Shown here piece by piece: positions 40,560 through 49,065 of a stretch of 64,000 nucleotides of DNA. A program made the translations under genes and the position numbers. The notes under the pieces are model-generated. The model was not told the origin of the DNA. It saw nothing but the letters and a program-made list of their open reading frames with translations, and did not search any database. How positions within the stretch are numbered: position 1 is the stretch's first letter; each line of letters begins with the position of its first letter. Source of the stretch: CAUUGB01 sp963544615 (GTDB lineage: Bacteria > Patescibacteriota > Microgenomatia > UBA1400 > PJMF01); contig CAUUGB010000001.1 of assembly GCA_963544615.1 (NCBI GenBank), positions 22,442-86,441 of the forward strand. Reading direction: 5' to 3'.

Positions 40560-42686
40560 ATGTTTGCTAACTTTTTCAAACCCAAGCAAGCTATTGTTTG
40601 CGGGAGCACAGAGCGTTTTTTTTCGGTGGCAATTAGTGAAACCAATGTTCAGGCTGCTTTGTGGCAAGTAGATCAAAATGTTAAAGTTTTAGCTAAATCT
40701 AATTTGAAGTCATACGAGAGTGAGCGTGATTTGCTAGTGCAACTGGATGGTTGTTTGCAAGAATTGGGTGAAGAGGGTGAGGCGGTACACCAAACTCTTT
40801 TTCATTTAGATAGTGCTTTTGTTTCTGGGCAGGAGTTAAGCAAACAGCAAACTGAGTTTTTTACCCGGATTACCACGGCACTGCAATTAGAGTCACTGGG
40901 TTTTGTCACCAATACCGAAGCGGTAATTAATGCCCGCTTAGCGCTTAATCCTGAGTTTGGCAAACAGTTGGTGGTGGAGTTTACCAAAAGTAAAGTAGTG
41001 TTTTCTTTGTATGAACAAAAACGTCTCCTAGAAAGTTTAGCACAGGACTTACAAACCGATTTTGCCGGTCAGCTTAAAGCCGCCCTAGTACAGTTGGCGG
41101 GACATTTGGGTGCTGATTATGCGAGTTGTTTTCAGCCGCCCCAAGAACTCTCCCCAGAGGCAGATGAACCAGCGGCTTTATTTATTAATTACATTTCGCT
41201 GTCTTTAAGTAGTGAGGAATTGGGTAAAATTATTGCGCAATTACCCGAAGCCCTGCCAGCACGCAATGAAATTTTAGGCAGTGAGATTTTACTCAATTAT
41301 ATTTTATTGCCTTCAGCAACTATTATTTCTCGCTCTTTAGGTTTGCTGCCTAAAGATGAGGAAGAATTGGCTCCTGCCAGCGAGCCACCACTGGAGCGAG
41401 TGGAAACTCCAGAGGAACCCCCCTTAGTGCTGTCGCGGCAAAAGCTTGCTCAGGCTAATCAAGCAGTGGCACATGCAGGCGAAAATATGACTGCCAATGA
41501 GCCAGCTGCTGTTACTTTGGAGCCAGCTTTAGTCAAAAAAATCGCTATTCTTGGGGTAATTTTGGGTGTGACTGTGGCAACTTTGCTAGGTTTTTATCTG
41601 TATTTACGTCGAGCTCGGGTGCAAGTAATTTTGGCACCCAAAACTTCGGTGTTGTCTAAGAGTTTAGAGGTGATAATTGACCCTAAGGCGAGTAAAGCCG
41701 ATTATGAGAATTTTGTTTTGCCGGGGGAACTTAAAGAAGTTAGTGTCACTCACACGGTAGAATTAGCCACCACAGGTAAAAAAGATTTAGGTGATCCGGC
41801 TAAAGGTAAGGTAGAAATTATCAATACCAAAACAGAACAAGTGCATTTGAAAAAGGGTTTAGAAATTGAAAATGGGGTCTTATCTTTTGCGCTAGATGAA
41901 GATGTTACTTTGGAGCCAGCTAAAAGAAAAGATGATAACAGTGGGATTGATTTTAGCAAAAAAACTGTGGGGGTGACTGCTAACACCAAGGGCAAAGCTG
42001 GCAATAATATTAAAAAGGGCGCCTCATTGCGGGTGGGCTCTTATGCTAAAGAAGTTATTGAAGCGGTGGCCGTGGAAGATTTTTCTGGTGGAGTGGAAAA
42101 ACTAGTGAGTGTTTATAGTAGCGATGATGAGAAAAAAGCTTTAGCTACTTTAAACGAAGAGCTCCCTGCTCAAGTGAGTAAACAAATTAATCCCCGTGAA
42201 GGCAACAGCTATGTCACCCCGCAATTGGGTAAGATTAAAATTACCAAAACTAGTGCTTCTTTGAAAGTGGGTGATGAGGGTGAGACGGTCAAAGTAGAAG
42301 CGGTGGCAAAAGTACCGGTGATTGTTTATCAGTTGAGTGAATTAGAGCCCTTAGCCACTGCTTTTTTGGATAAAGAATTACAACCAGGCTGGGAATTTAA
42401 TCAAAGTACTCCAGAAATTCTTTCGGGAGAAAACGCGGCTAAAACGGCTCAAGCTGAGGGAAAAATTTATTTAGATGTGGATTTGTCTCGTGGTGTAGTG
42501 CGGCAAATAGATAAAGATTTAATTTTGCACGAAATTTTGGGACAAAAATTAACCAAGGTCAATAATTACCTGCAAGCTAATGATGCTTTAAAAAGTTACC
42601 AGTTGATTTGGAGTAGTCAGTTAGCGGCTAAATTGTTAGGCAAGCTGCCAAACAGTGTTAATCAAGTGCAGCTTGACACACCATAA
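40560..42686 (+). CDS. PilM-like cytosolic domain, one membrane helix and baseplate-J-like outside domain
   Basis: The N-terminal about 265 residues show a degenerate actin-like/PilM layout (FFSVAISETNVQAALW, LGFVTNTEAVINARLALNPEFGKQLVVEF). A Pro/Glu-rich linker and one membrane helix (about 327-348, IAILGVILGVTVATLLGFYLYL) lead to a beta-rich domain with KGKVEIINTKTEQVHLKKGLEI and VGVTANTKGKAGNNIKKGA, the pattern of baseplate-J-like proteins in CPR genomes. Together with sortase downstream it suggests a surface assembly. Family calls are moderate; function unknown. Confidence 0.75.
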   Translation: MFANFFKPKQAIVCGSTERFFSVAISETNVQAALWQVDQNVKVLAKSNLKSYESERDLLVQLDGCLQELGEEGEAVHQTLFHLDSAFVSGQELSKQQTEFFTRITTALQLESLGFVTNTEAVINARLALNPEFGKQLVVEFTKSKVVFSLYEQKRLLESLAQDLQTDFAGQLKAALVQLAGHLGADYASCFQPPQELSPEADEPAALFINYISLSLSSEELGKIIAQLPEALPARNEILGSEILLNYILLPSATIISRSLGLLPKDEEELAPASEPPLERVETPEEPPLVLSRQKLAQANQAVAHAGENMTANEPAAVTLEPALVKKIAILGVILGVTVATLLGFYLYLRRARVQVILAPKTSVLSKSLEVIIDPKASKADYENFVLPGELKEVSVTHTVELATTGKKDLGDPAKGKVEIINTKTEQVHLKKGLEIENGVLSFALDEDVTLEPAKRKDDNSGIDFSKKTVGVTANTKGKAGNNIKKGASLRVGSYAKEVIEAVAVEDFSGGVEKLVSVYSSDDEKKALATLNEELPAQVSKQINPREGNSYVTPQLGKIKITKTSASLKVGDEGETVKVEAVAKVPVIVYQLSELEPLATAFLDKELQPGWEFNQSTPEILSGENAAKTAQAEGKIYLDVDLSRGVVRQIDKDLILHEILGQKLTKVNNYLQANDALKSYQLIWSSQLAAKLLGKLPNSVNQVQLDTP

Positions 42687-42696
42687 ATTAGGGGGC

Positions 42697-43407
42697 ATGA
42701 AAATAGCGAGTTGGTTTTATGGGGGAGTGTTTTTATTAGGTTTAGTCATGATTGCGATTGGTAGCGCCCCTTTTGTGTGTGGCTGGTGGCATAATGCTTT
42801 TGAGGCAGGAGGTAGGGTTGTTTATCCACTTGATCTTAATGCCTATTTACAAAAGTTAGCTAATACTCCCCAAATTATTGCTGATTTCTCCAGTGTCCAA
42901 TTTTATCGTGAGCAATTGGTAGATTATGATAAAATTGAAAATTGGTTTGGTCATAAAGCAGTCACAGTCGCCAACAGTAGTGAAGAAAGTTATCTGTTAA
43001 ATATTCCCAAATTAGAAATTGCTAATGCTTTAGTGCAAGTGGGTGGGGGTGATATTAATCACCATTTATTGCACTTTAATCCTGAAGTGAAAATCGGCGG
43101 TTTAGGGGCAGCGGTAATTTTTGGTCACTCGACTCTAAGACAGTTCTACAATCCTAAAGAATCAAATAAAAATCGCTATAAATCAATATTTTCTACTATT
43201 ATGACTTTGCAAAATGGCGATGAAATTCGCCTCAACTTGGGAGAGATTGTTTATGTTTATACTGTGGTGGGTAAAAAAGAAGTTCAGCCTGATGATGATG
43301 AAATTCTCTCTCAAGATTTAAGTAAGCGGCAAATTAAATTAATTACTTGCGTACCTGAGGGTACTTTTTTACGTCGGGGGATTGTGACCGCAGAGCTCAA
43401 GCTATGA
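42697..43407 (+). CDS. Sortase
   Basis: About 236 residues. One N-terminal membrane anchor (residues about 5-30). The catalytic His is in VIFGHST, the catalytic Cys in KLITCVPEGTFLRRGIVTAEL, where the Arg completes the His-Cys-Arg triad. Sortases cut LPxTG signals and attach the protein to cell-wall peptide. An LPGTG protein is encoded at 9301. Start ATG 42697 has AGGGGG upstream; the longer frame from 42655 overlaps the previous gene. The stop overlaps ruvX (ATGA). Confidence 0.92.
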   Translation: MKIASWFYGGVFLLGLVMIAIGSAPFVCGWWHNAFEAGGRVVYPLDLNAYLQKLANTPQIIADFSSVQFYREQLVDYDKIENWFGHKAVTVANSSEESYLLNIPKLEIANALVQVGGGDINHHLLHFNPEVKIGGLGAAVIFGHSTLRQFYNPKESNKNRYKSIFSTIMTLQNGDEIRLNLGEIVYVYTVVGKKEVQPDDDEILSQDLSKRQIKLITCVPEGTFLRRGIVTAELKL

Positions 43408-43781
43408 AAATTTTAGGTATTGATTACGGTCGCAAAAGAGTGGGGGTGGCAGTTTCTTGCGCTTGTTTAGCTGAGCCCTTACTAATTTTAGAAAACAATC
43501 CAGAGCTTTTTGCTCATTTGCAAGAAATTATTACCGCTCATCGGGTGCAAGAGCTAGTGGTGGGCATCAGCGAGGGGGAAATGGCGCAGGTTTCTTTAGA
43601 GTTTGCCACTAAATTGCAGCAGCAAACTGGCTTGAGAGTCCATTTGGTTGATGAAACTCTCAGCACCCACCAAGTGCGTGAATACTTGAGGCAATTGCCG
43701 GCAAAAAAAAGGCGCGGACGCATTGACCACTATGCTGCGGCGGTAATTTTACAAAACTATTTGGACGATTTATTCATTTGA
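43404..43781 (+). CDS. ruvX: Putative Holliday junction resolvase / pre-16S rRNA nuclease RuvX (YqgF)
   Basis: 125 residues with an RNase H-like fold: GIDYGRKRVGVAV at the start, VVGISEGE, VDETLST and RGRIDHYAAAVILQNYL at the end, giving the acidic catalytic residues. Homologues mature the 5' end of 16S rRNA. Coupled to the sortase by a 4-base overlap, an unusual pairing probably due to genome compaction. Confidence 0.93.
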   Translation: MKILGIDYGRKRVGVAVSCACLAEPLLILENNPELFAHLQEIITAHRVQELVVGISEGEMAQVSLEFATKLQQQTGLRVHLVDETLSTHQVREYLRQLPAKKRRGRIDHYAAAVILQNYLDDLFI

Positions 43782-44131
43782 ATGGCTTTGCCCACGCGTA
43801 TCATTCCCAGAGTCACTAAAGTCCAACCGCTTAAATACAGTAGCAGTGGTAATAAGTGATAAAAGCCTACCTTTACCAACCACTGCGTGCGGTAGTAACT
43901 CCCAGTAGTAAAAAGCACATCGGCGGTTTGTTCGGCTAAATTGTCTACAATGTGTTTTTGATATTCAAAATGTAAAATTAACAACAAAAAGCCAACGAAA
44001 AAAAACACCATGGTGCGACTAGGTTTTTTGATTAAAAAAACCAAGCTAACTGCTGTCATCACACTAAAGCCCAGCACTTGGTAGTTATGTAAAAAAGTAA
44101 AATATAGCAGTTTGGCAAAATTAACTATCAT
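43757..44131 (-). CDS. Small membrane protein, 124 aa, unknown
   Basis: About four hydrophobic helices and no recognised motif. The start lies inside the end of the upstream CAP gene (11-base overlap), and its 3' end overlaps ruvX by 25 bases on the other strand. It belongs to the CAP gene's operon; function unknown. Confidence 0.7.
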   Translation of the reverse strand: MIVNFAKLLYFTFLHNYQVLGFSVMTAVSLVFLIKKPSRTMVFFFVGFLLLILHFEYQKHIVDNLAEQTADVLFTTGSYYRTQWLVKVGFYHLLPLLLYLSGWTLVTLGMIRVGKAIQMNKSSK

Positions 44132-44939
44132 GATATTTTTTTCTTTTGCCTCTTTTGCCGTAAGGTTGCTGTTTGAATTTAATTAAAATTGCGGTCAAAA
44201 TGATGCCAGCAGCCAACATGAGAGGCAAATATTTTAGTTCTCCACCAGTTATAGTAGTCGCGGGAGGAGCATTGCCACTCACCACCTCGCCTGCTAAAAC
44301 TAATTCCCCAGTATTACTATTATACCTTGAGAGTTGCGGCAGGGAACTTTGATGAGTGTGAGGTTGGGCATAAAAGCAGACAATCAGCACTATGGGTTGT
44401 TTCCCAATCATCCCCTCCACCACACCTACTCCTAATTGCGAAAAATTACCGTTGAGAATATTAGCGCGGTGAGTGGGGCTAGCCATCCAGGCTGCCACTA
44501 AATCTTTTTCGTTAGTAAAATCACGAGCCAAATTTTCTCCGGCAGAGAGATAAAAATAATTCTGTTGCTGAATAAATTGCCAAGGTTCCACCCCATCGGG
44601 AGAAACATGCGCCCAGTAATTATGTTCCAGCATAAACTTACCTTTATCAAGTGCAGCTTGAGTCAGTTGTTCTTGAGGAGTGAGAGCCCCTAAAGCATGT
44701 TTGGCGCGCTCAAGGTTGAGCAAATTGACAATAGTGTTAGTATCCAGATGAGTGGTGGTGGTAATTCCCAAAACTTGTGGTGGGGTGAGCGTTTGCCACC
44801 ATTTACCAGCAGAATAACCAGAGATAAGTAAAACTAACATTGCTAAAATAATTTTGCCGCCAATACTGGCACTGCAAAACATTTTATTATTTTTGCCAGA
44901 GCTAATAATTTGCCACCAATGATTTTCCGACGCTATCAC
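44121..44939 (-). CDS. CAP/SCP-domain protein with two membrane segments
   Basis: An N-terminal membrane segment (about 28-46) is followed by a CAP domain with the bacterial YkwD-like motifs NLERAKHALGAL, HNYWAHVSPDG, AGENLARDF, AAWMASPTHRANILN. A second hydrophobic segment (LKYLPLMLAAGIILTAILIKF) and a basic tail end the protein. CAP proteins are secreted, of unclear biochemical role. GTG 44939 is favoured: a TTGACT-17-TTTAAT promoter ends 6 bases before it. Confidence 0.88.
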   Translation of the reverse strand: MIASENHWWQIISSGKNNKMFCSASIGGKIILAMLVLLISGYSAGKWWQTLTPPQVLGITTTTHLDTNTIVNLLNLERAKHALGALTPQEQLTQAALDKGKFMLEHNYWAHVSPDGVEPWQFIQQQNYFYLSAGENLARDFTNEKDLVAAWMASPTHRANILNGNFSQLGVGVVEGMIGKQPIVLIVCFYAQPHTHQSSLPQLSRYNSNTGELVLAGEVVSGNAPPATTITGGELKYLPLMLAAGIILTAILIKFKQQPYGKRGKRKKYHDS

Positions 44940-44945
44940 CACCTC

Positions 44946-44974
44946 ATTAAAACACCCCCCAGTGCAAAAGTCAA
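44946..44974 (-). promoter_or_regulatory. Leaderless promoter of the CAP gene
   Basis: TTGACT (44974-44969), 17 bases, TTTAAT (44951-44946), 6 bases to GTG 44939. Confidence 0.7.
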
Positions 44975-45093
44975 TTATTTGCAGGGTGTTGGAGTTGACT
45001 GAGTGCTAAAGCTGTGGGTGATAAGCTAATGGTTTAAGTGACTTAATTCACTGGGTTTTTTGGGTAACCATAGCTTTTTTAGCCTGGTAGCGC

Positions 45094-45122
45094 TTGACAA
45101 AAATGTTAGCTGTAACTATAAT
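45094..45122 (+). promoter_or_regulatory. Consensus promoter and 150-base leader of RNase Y
   Basis: TTGACA (45094-45099), 17 bases, TATAAT (45117-45122). The leader from about 45129 to 45279 is the longest clear one here. It holds a possible 22-codon upstream ORF (45161-45229) and a hairpin next to the start codon. I see no gene in the rest of the 337-base gap 44943-45279. Confidence 0.78.
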
Positions 45123-45251
45123 AAATCCCATTAGAGAAGTTACTGTCTTATTAATTAATTATGAAATTTTCACCTCAGTTACCATTTTGCTCTTTTAGCA
45201 AATGGGGAAATTTTTTTCTCCTGAAATAATTTGTGGGGCAAGTAGCTTCTC

Positions 45252-45273
45252 TTTCTATAATTTAGTATAGAAA
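45252..45273 (+). promoter_or_regulatory. Hairpin just before the RNase Y start
   Basis: Inverted repeat TTTCTATA/TATAGAAA (45252-45259 with 45266-45273), 6-base loop. The 3' arm overlaps the AGAAAGAG Shine-Dalgarno, so folding would hide it. A TATAAT inside the 5' arm could alternatively be a second promoter. Confidence 0.5.
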
Positions 45274-45279
45274 GAGTAT

Positions 45280-46866
45280 ATGGCATTTTTTAATAATCTC
45301 TCTTCGCTTTTTAATGCTAAAGCGCGACAACAGCGCGGTGGCAAGGCTGCTATTGGCAGTAAAGCACCCGCCAATTTACCTCCTAGTAAATTAGTTAAGC
45401 AGCGCCAAGTTGCCACTCCATCAACTAAACAGGTGGCAACTCATTCAGGAGCTAATTTTGACAATCTTAAGCGAGTGGCTCAAGCACAAGCTAAAGAAAT
45501 TGTGGTAGAAGCCAAAGCTCAAGCCCTTAATATTCGCACTCAAGCAGAAGCTCATGCTAGTCAGGTTTTAAAACAAGCTGAAGAGCAACAGCGCCTGATT
45601 GCCCAAAAACTTGATCGAATTGATTTGCGCCTGGAGCAAATGGATCAAAAAGAAGCTAATTTGGAGCGAGAAAAAAATCATTTGCAAGATTTGCAAGTGC
45701 AAGTAGAGCAAACTAAACAAAAAGTTCTAGCCCGGTTAGAAGAATTGGCAGGTATGACTAAAGATGAAGCACGCGAGTATTTACTGGAGCAAACCAAGCG
45801 TCGAGCCATCAAAGATATGGCACAGATTGTGCGACAAAAAACTGAGGAGATGAAAGCTGAGGCGGATAGTCAAGCTAAAGAAATTTTAATTGAAGCGATG
45901 AAATATGGGGCCACCGACTATGTGGCAGAGTACACCATGTCGACAGTCACTTTGCCCAGTGAAGATGCTAAAGGCAAAATTATTGGCAAAAGTGGCCGCA
46001 ACATTCATGCCTTTGAAAAGATTACCGGGGTAGATGTAGATTTAGATGTTTCCCCCACGGAAGTTAAGCTGTCTTGTTTTGATCCAGTGCGGCGCGAAAT
46101 TGCCAAAATTTCTTTAGAGCGTTTAATTAAAGACGGCAGAGTGCAACCAGCTAAAATTGAAGAAATTGTGGCTAAAACTAAAACTGAATTAGACAAAGTG
46201 ATGTTTGAAGAAGGCAAAAACTTATGTCATGCAGTGGGTGTTTATAATTTGCCTAATGAGTTAATGCAACTTTTAGGCAGATTTAAGTATCGCTTTTCTT
46301 ATGGACAAAATTTAATTATGCACACTTTAGAAGAAACTCGCATTGGGATTAAAATTGCTCACGAGTTAGGACTAAATGTGAATGTGGTGAAGTTGGGGTG
46401 TTTATTGCACGATATTGGCAAAGTGAGTGATGAAGTTGACGGTTCTCACGTGGAGTTGGGGGTAAAAATTGCCAAAAAATATAATTTACCTCAGCCAGTT
46501 ATTGACGCGATTGCCCAACACCATGAAGATGAACCATTTACCGGTCCGGAACAAGTAGCAGTTTTTATTGCTGACGCTATTTCTGGAGCCAGACCTGGAG
46601 CGCGTTATGAAAACTATGATGAATATGTACAGCGGTTGCAAAAGTTAGAAAAAATTGCTACCTCTCACGGCGAAGTTGCTAAAGCATATGCAGTGGCAGC
46701 TGGTCGTGAAGTGCGGGTAATTTTAGAACCAGCATCATCTAAAGACGATGACGTTTTGGTGTTAGCTGAGCGAATTCGCGATGAAATTAAAGAGCAATTA
46801 ACCTATCCCGGTACAGTGACCGTGACAGTGATTAGAGAAACTCGCTCTCAAGCAGTAGCTAAATAA
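45280..46866 (+). CDS. rny: Ribonuclease Y without the usual membrane anchor
   Basis: Endoribonuclease that starts mRNA decay. A coiled coil (about 65-190), KH domain with GKIIGKSGRNIHAFEKITG, and HD domain with HTLEETRIGIKIAHELG, CLLHDIGKVSDEVDGSHVELG and AQHHEDEP are all present. Most RNase Y proteins begin with a transmembrane helix. Here the first 65 residues are basic and polar (KARQQRGGKAAIG onward), so the enzyme may be cytosolic or held by a partner. Length 528, normal. Long leader with a hairpin at the ribosome site suggests control of its translation. Confidence 0.94.
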   Translation: MAFFNNLSSLFNAKARQQRGGKAAIGSKAPANLPPSKLVKQRQVATPSTKQVATHSGANFDNLKRVAQAQAKEIVVEAKAQALNIRTQAEAHASQVLKQAEEQQRLIAQKLDRIDLRLEQMDQKEANLEREKNHLQDLQVQVEQTKQKVLARLEELAGMTKDEAREYLLEQTKRRAIKDMAQIVRQKTEEMKAEADSQAKEILIEAMKYGATDYVAEYTMSTVTLPSEDAKGKIIGKSGRNIHAFEKITGVDVDLDVSPTEVKLSCFDPVRREIAKISLERLIKDGRVQPAKIEEIVAKTKTELDKVMFEEGKNLCHAVGVYNLPNELMQLLGRFKYRFSYGQNLIMHTLEETRIGIKIAHELGLNVNVVKLGCLLHDIGKVSDEVDGSHVELGVKIAKKYNLPQPVIDAIAQHHEDEPFTGPEQVAVFIADAISGARPGARYENYDEYVQRLQKLEKIATSHGEVAKAYAVAAGREVRVILEPASSKDDDVLVLAERIRDEIKEQLTYPGTVTVTVIRETRSQAVAK

Positions 46867-46927
46867 ACTCAGTTGCTTGGTCTTTTAAATTGTGGGGGAG
46901 TGTTTGGTGCGCTTATTGATGAGTGGT

Positions 46928-48187
46928 TTACTTGGTAAACAGGCGCATGGAATTAATCATGCCTAGCGAGTAACGAGAGCTAAAGTCCAAATCAGCCCCA
47001 TACCAAGGGTCATGCATTTTATAGTGGCCATCCTCGCCACTAATAATGACTACAAAGTGACCACCATAGCCATTTTTAACCGATACATGCACAATTACTG
47101 GTCTACCCTCACGGAGCTCTTTGTCTAGGGTGTCTTTGTTAAAGTAGTCTTGTCTTTTATAGGTATAACCACTGGGAGAGGGGGGCGTGAGCATAAAAGC
47201 GGTGTTAGCAAAAAAGTGGCTGCGATTTTTGGCAAAACTACTGGGATCCATGCTGGAGCCATATTTTTTATGCACCATGGTGACTGCAGAAATATAACAG
47301 CCCACTTTACCAATGGTCATATTGGAACCACCAATATATTGCTTACACCAGCGCGGATCACGTTGGGAAAAAAACCACCCATTTTCCCCATTACCCGGAG
47401 AACTATCTAGGCATGAACCGCCACCGGCAGTGGCAGCAAAGCGCAAAAATGAATCGGCTTCTTTTTTAGCTTCTTCAATTAATCTTTGAAACTCTTTTTC
47501 TTTATTTTGTGTCTGCTTGAGCAGAAGAGCTTTTTGCTCTTTTTGCTGTTCTAAATCTGTTTGCTGTTTTTTGAGTTGTTGGGTTTTTTTCTCTAGTTCT
47601 TCTTGTTGTTTTTCCCTTTGTTTTTTTTGATCATCATAATTTTGTTTGTCTTGAGCAGCTTTGAAAAGTAGTTTGGAGGTTTGCAGACTTACTACTTCTT
47701 CGCGTTGTTTCTGATGCATGCCAGAGGTAAAACTCTCGCTTTGCAAAAACATTTCCAAATCAGAAAGATGTTGGGTTTTGTAGGAAGAAACTACTAATTG
47801 AGTTAATAGTTCTGCCAAGTGTTGCATTGATTTATCTAGATTTTCAATGCGACTACTTAAAATTTCTGCTTCTTTGCTCGCCCGCACAATTTCTAAGCGG
47901 GTTTTTTCAATTTGTGCTTCGTGGTAGGCAATGCGATTATCAATAATTTTCAGTTCGCTGGAGAGAGTCTTTTTTTCCTCTCCTTTTTCTGCTAGCTTAG
48001 CTTCTAAGCAAGCCACTTTTTTATTGACACATTCTAGTCGCTCGCCATCATCTTTAATACTCGCGCAAGCAAATTCTTGGCAGTCTTGAGCATAAATAGT
48101 TACTGGTAGCCAACATAAAAAACACCCGCCCAAAACCAAGAGCCAAACTACTTTAAGCTTACCAAGGGAGCAAAAGTCATTAAGCAT
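46928..48187 (-). CDS. Secreted coiled-coil protein with C39-like peptidase domain; FtsEX effector candidate
   Basis: A signal peptide (about 1-33) and a long coiled coil (about 50-270) interrupted by LLTQLVVSSYKTQHLSDLEMFLQ, the hinge typical of PcsB/CwlO/EnvC proteins that bind FtsX. The C-terminal domain (about 290-419) resembles C39-like papain-fold peptidases: GCYISAVTMV (Cys), GGHFVVI (His) and MHDPWYGAD (Asp). It starts 8 bases after ftsX in the ftsE-ftsX operon. I infer it is a peptidoglycan peptidase switched on by FtsEX during division. Other lineages use CHAP, NlpC/P60 or LytM domains in this place. Confidence 0.87.
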   Translation of the reverse strand: MLNDFCSLGKLKVVWLLVLGGCFLCWLPVTIYAQDCQEFACASIKDDGERLECVNKKVACLEAKLAEKGEEKKTLSSELKIIDNRIAYHEAQIEKTRLEIVRASKEAEILSSRIENLDKSMQHLAELLTQLVVSSYKTQHLSDLEMFLQSESFTSGMHQKQREEVVSLQTSKLLFKAAQDKQNYDDQKKQREKQQEELEKKTQQLKKQQTDLEQQKEQKALLLKQTQNKEKEFQRLIEEAKKEADSFLRFAATAGGGSCLDSSPGNGENGWFFSQRDPRWCKQYIGGSNMTIGKVGCYISAVTMVHKKYGSSMDPSSFAKNRSHFFANTAFMLTPPSPSGYTYKRQDYFNKDTLDKELREGRPVIVHVSVKNGYGGHFVVIISGEDGHYKMHDPWYGADLDFSSRYSLGMINSMRLFTK

Positions 48188-48195
48188 GATTAAGT

Positions 48196-49065
48196 TTATT
48201 TTTTAATTAATCTCGATACTGCCACCCAAGCAGAAAAAGAAGCTAAACAAGCAGCAGTAAGAATTCCCACCCCAGCTTGAATAAGTAAAAATTCTCCCGA
48301 AAGTGGCAAGACTTTAATCTCTCCCAAGAAACTATTAATTTGGGGTTGAAAATAATAAAGTCCGCCATGGACAATGGCAAAAGAGAGTAAACTGCCAAAA
48401 CAGCCCAGCCACATGCTTTCTCTAATAAATACTCCCCTAATAGTGCTTCTGGGAGTTCCCAGCAAACTCATAATGTTAATGTTGCGTCTTCTGTTGGCAA
48501 CTTTCATGCTGGTAATCACCATAATCACTAGGACAAATTGTCCCGTGAATAAACCACACACCAACAAGCCGGCATTGCGAATCATTGCTGTCCAATGTAG
48601 AAAAGCACTCACCGCGTCTTCACGATAATCAATTTTATCAATATCAGCAATTTTATTTAATTGCTCGCGAATTTTTTCTAACCCTTGCGGCGAGGTAGCA
48701 GTAATACTTAAACTGGCGGGGAAAAGTTCGGCAGTGAGTAATTCCAGCAGTAATGGCTCGTCTTTGTTTTCACTTTTGTAAATCTCAAAAGCTTCATTTT
48801 TAGTAGTGACTACCACCTCATCTACATAAGCTAGCTGTTTAATTGTGGCCGCGGCACTCGCTGCTTGTTCATCGCTAACTTTGGTGGCAAAAAAAACCAA
48901 AATGGGTGGGCGAGTTTCAAAATAAGTAATTACTTGGTGACCTACATAAACTAAAGTAGAAAATAAATAAATAACTAAAAAAGTAGTAATCACCACTAAC
49001 AGGGCGGTAAAGCTCTGGTATGGGGTACGGCGCAAATTAGTCCAGCTAGAAAAAACATTATTCAT
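48196..49065 (-). CDS. ftsX: Cell division protein FtsX
   Basis: 289 residues: a cytosolic start (SWTNLRRTPYQSFTALLVV), first helix (about 20-42), a large outside loop with the FtsX pattern (PPILVFFATKVSDEQAASAAATIKQLA onward, cited as VFFATKVSDEQ), then three helices with ANRRRNINIMSLLGTPRSTIRG between them. FtsX relays ATP hydrolysis by FtsE to an outside hydrolase. It overlaps ftsE by 8 bases. Confidence 0.93.
   Translation of the reverse strand: MNNVFSSWTNLRRTPYQSFTALLVVITTFLVIYLFSTLVYVGHQVITYFETRPPILVFFATKVSDEQAASAAATIKQLAYVDEVVVTTKNEAFEIYKSENKDEPLLLELLTAELFPASLSITATSPQGLEKIREQLNKIADIDKIDYREDAVSAFLHWTAMIRNAGLLVCGLFTGQFVLVIMVITSMKVANRRRNINIMSLLGTPRSTIRGVFIRESMWLGCFGSLLSFAIVHGGLYYFQPQINSFLGEIKVLPLSGEFLLIQAGVGILTAACLASFSAWVAVSRLIKK

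Noticed and set aside
44121..44250. C-terminal tail of the CAP protein as a second sortase signal
   Set aside because: There is a C-terminal hydrophobic stretch and basic tail, but no LPxTG-like motif before it (PPATTITGG), so it is probably just a membrane anchor.
45161..45229. 22-codon frame in the RNase Y leader
   Set aside because: No Shine-Dalgarno and no composition bias; mentioned with the leader but not called as a gene.
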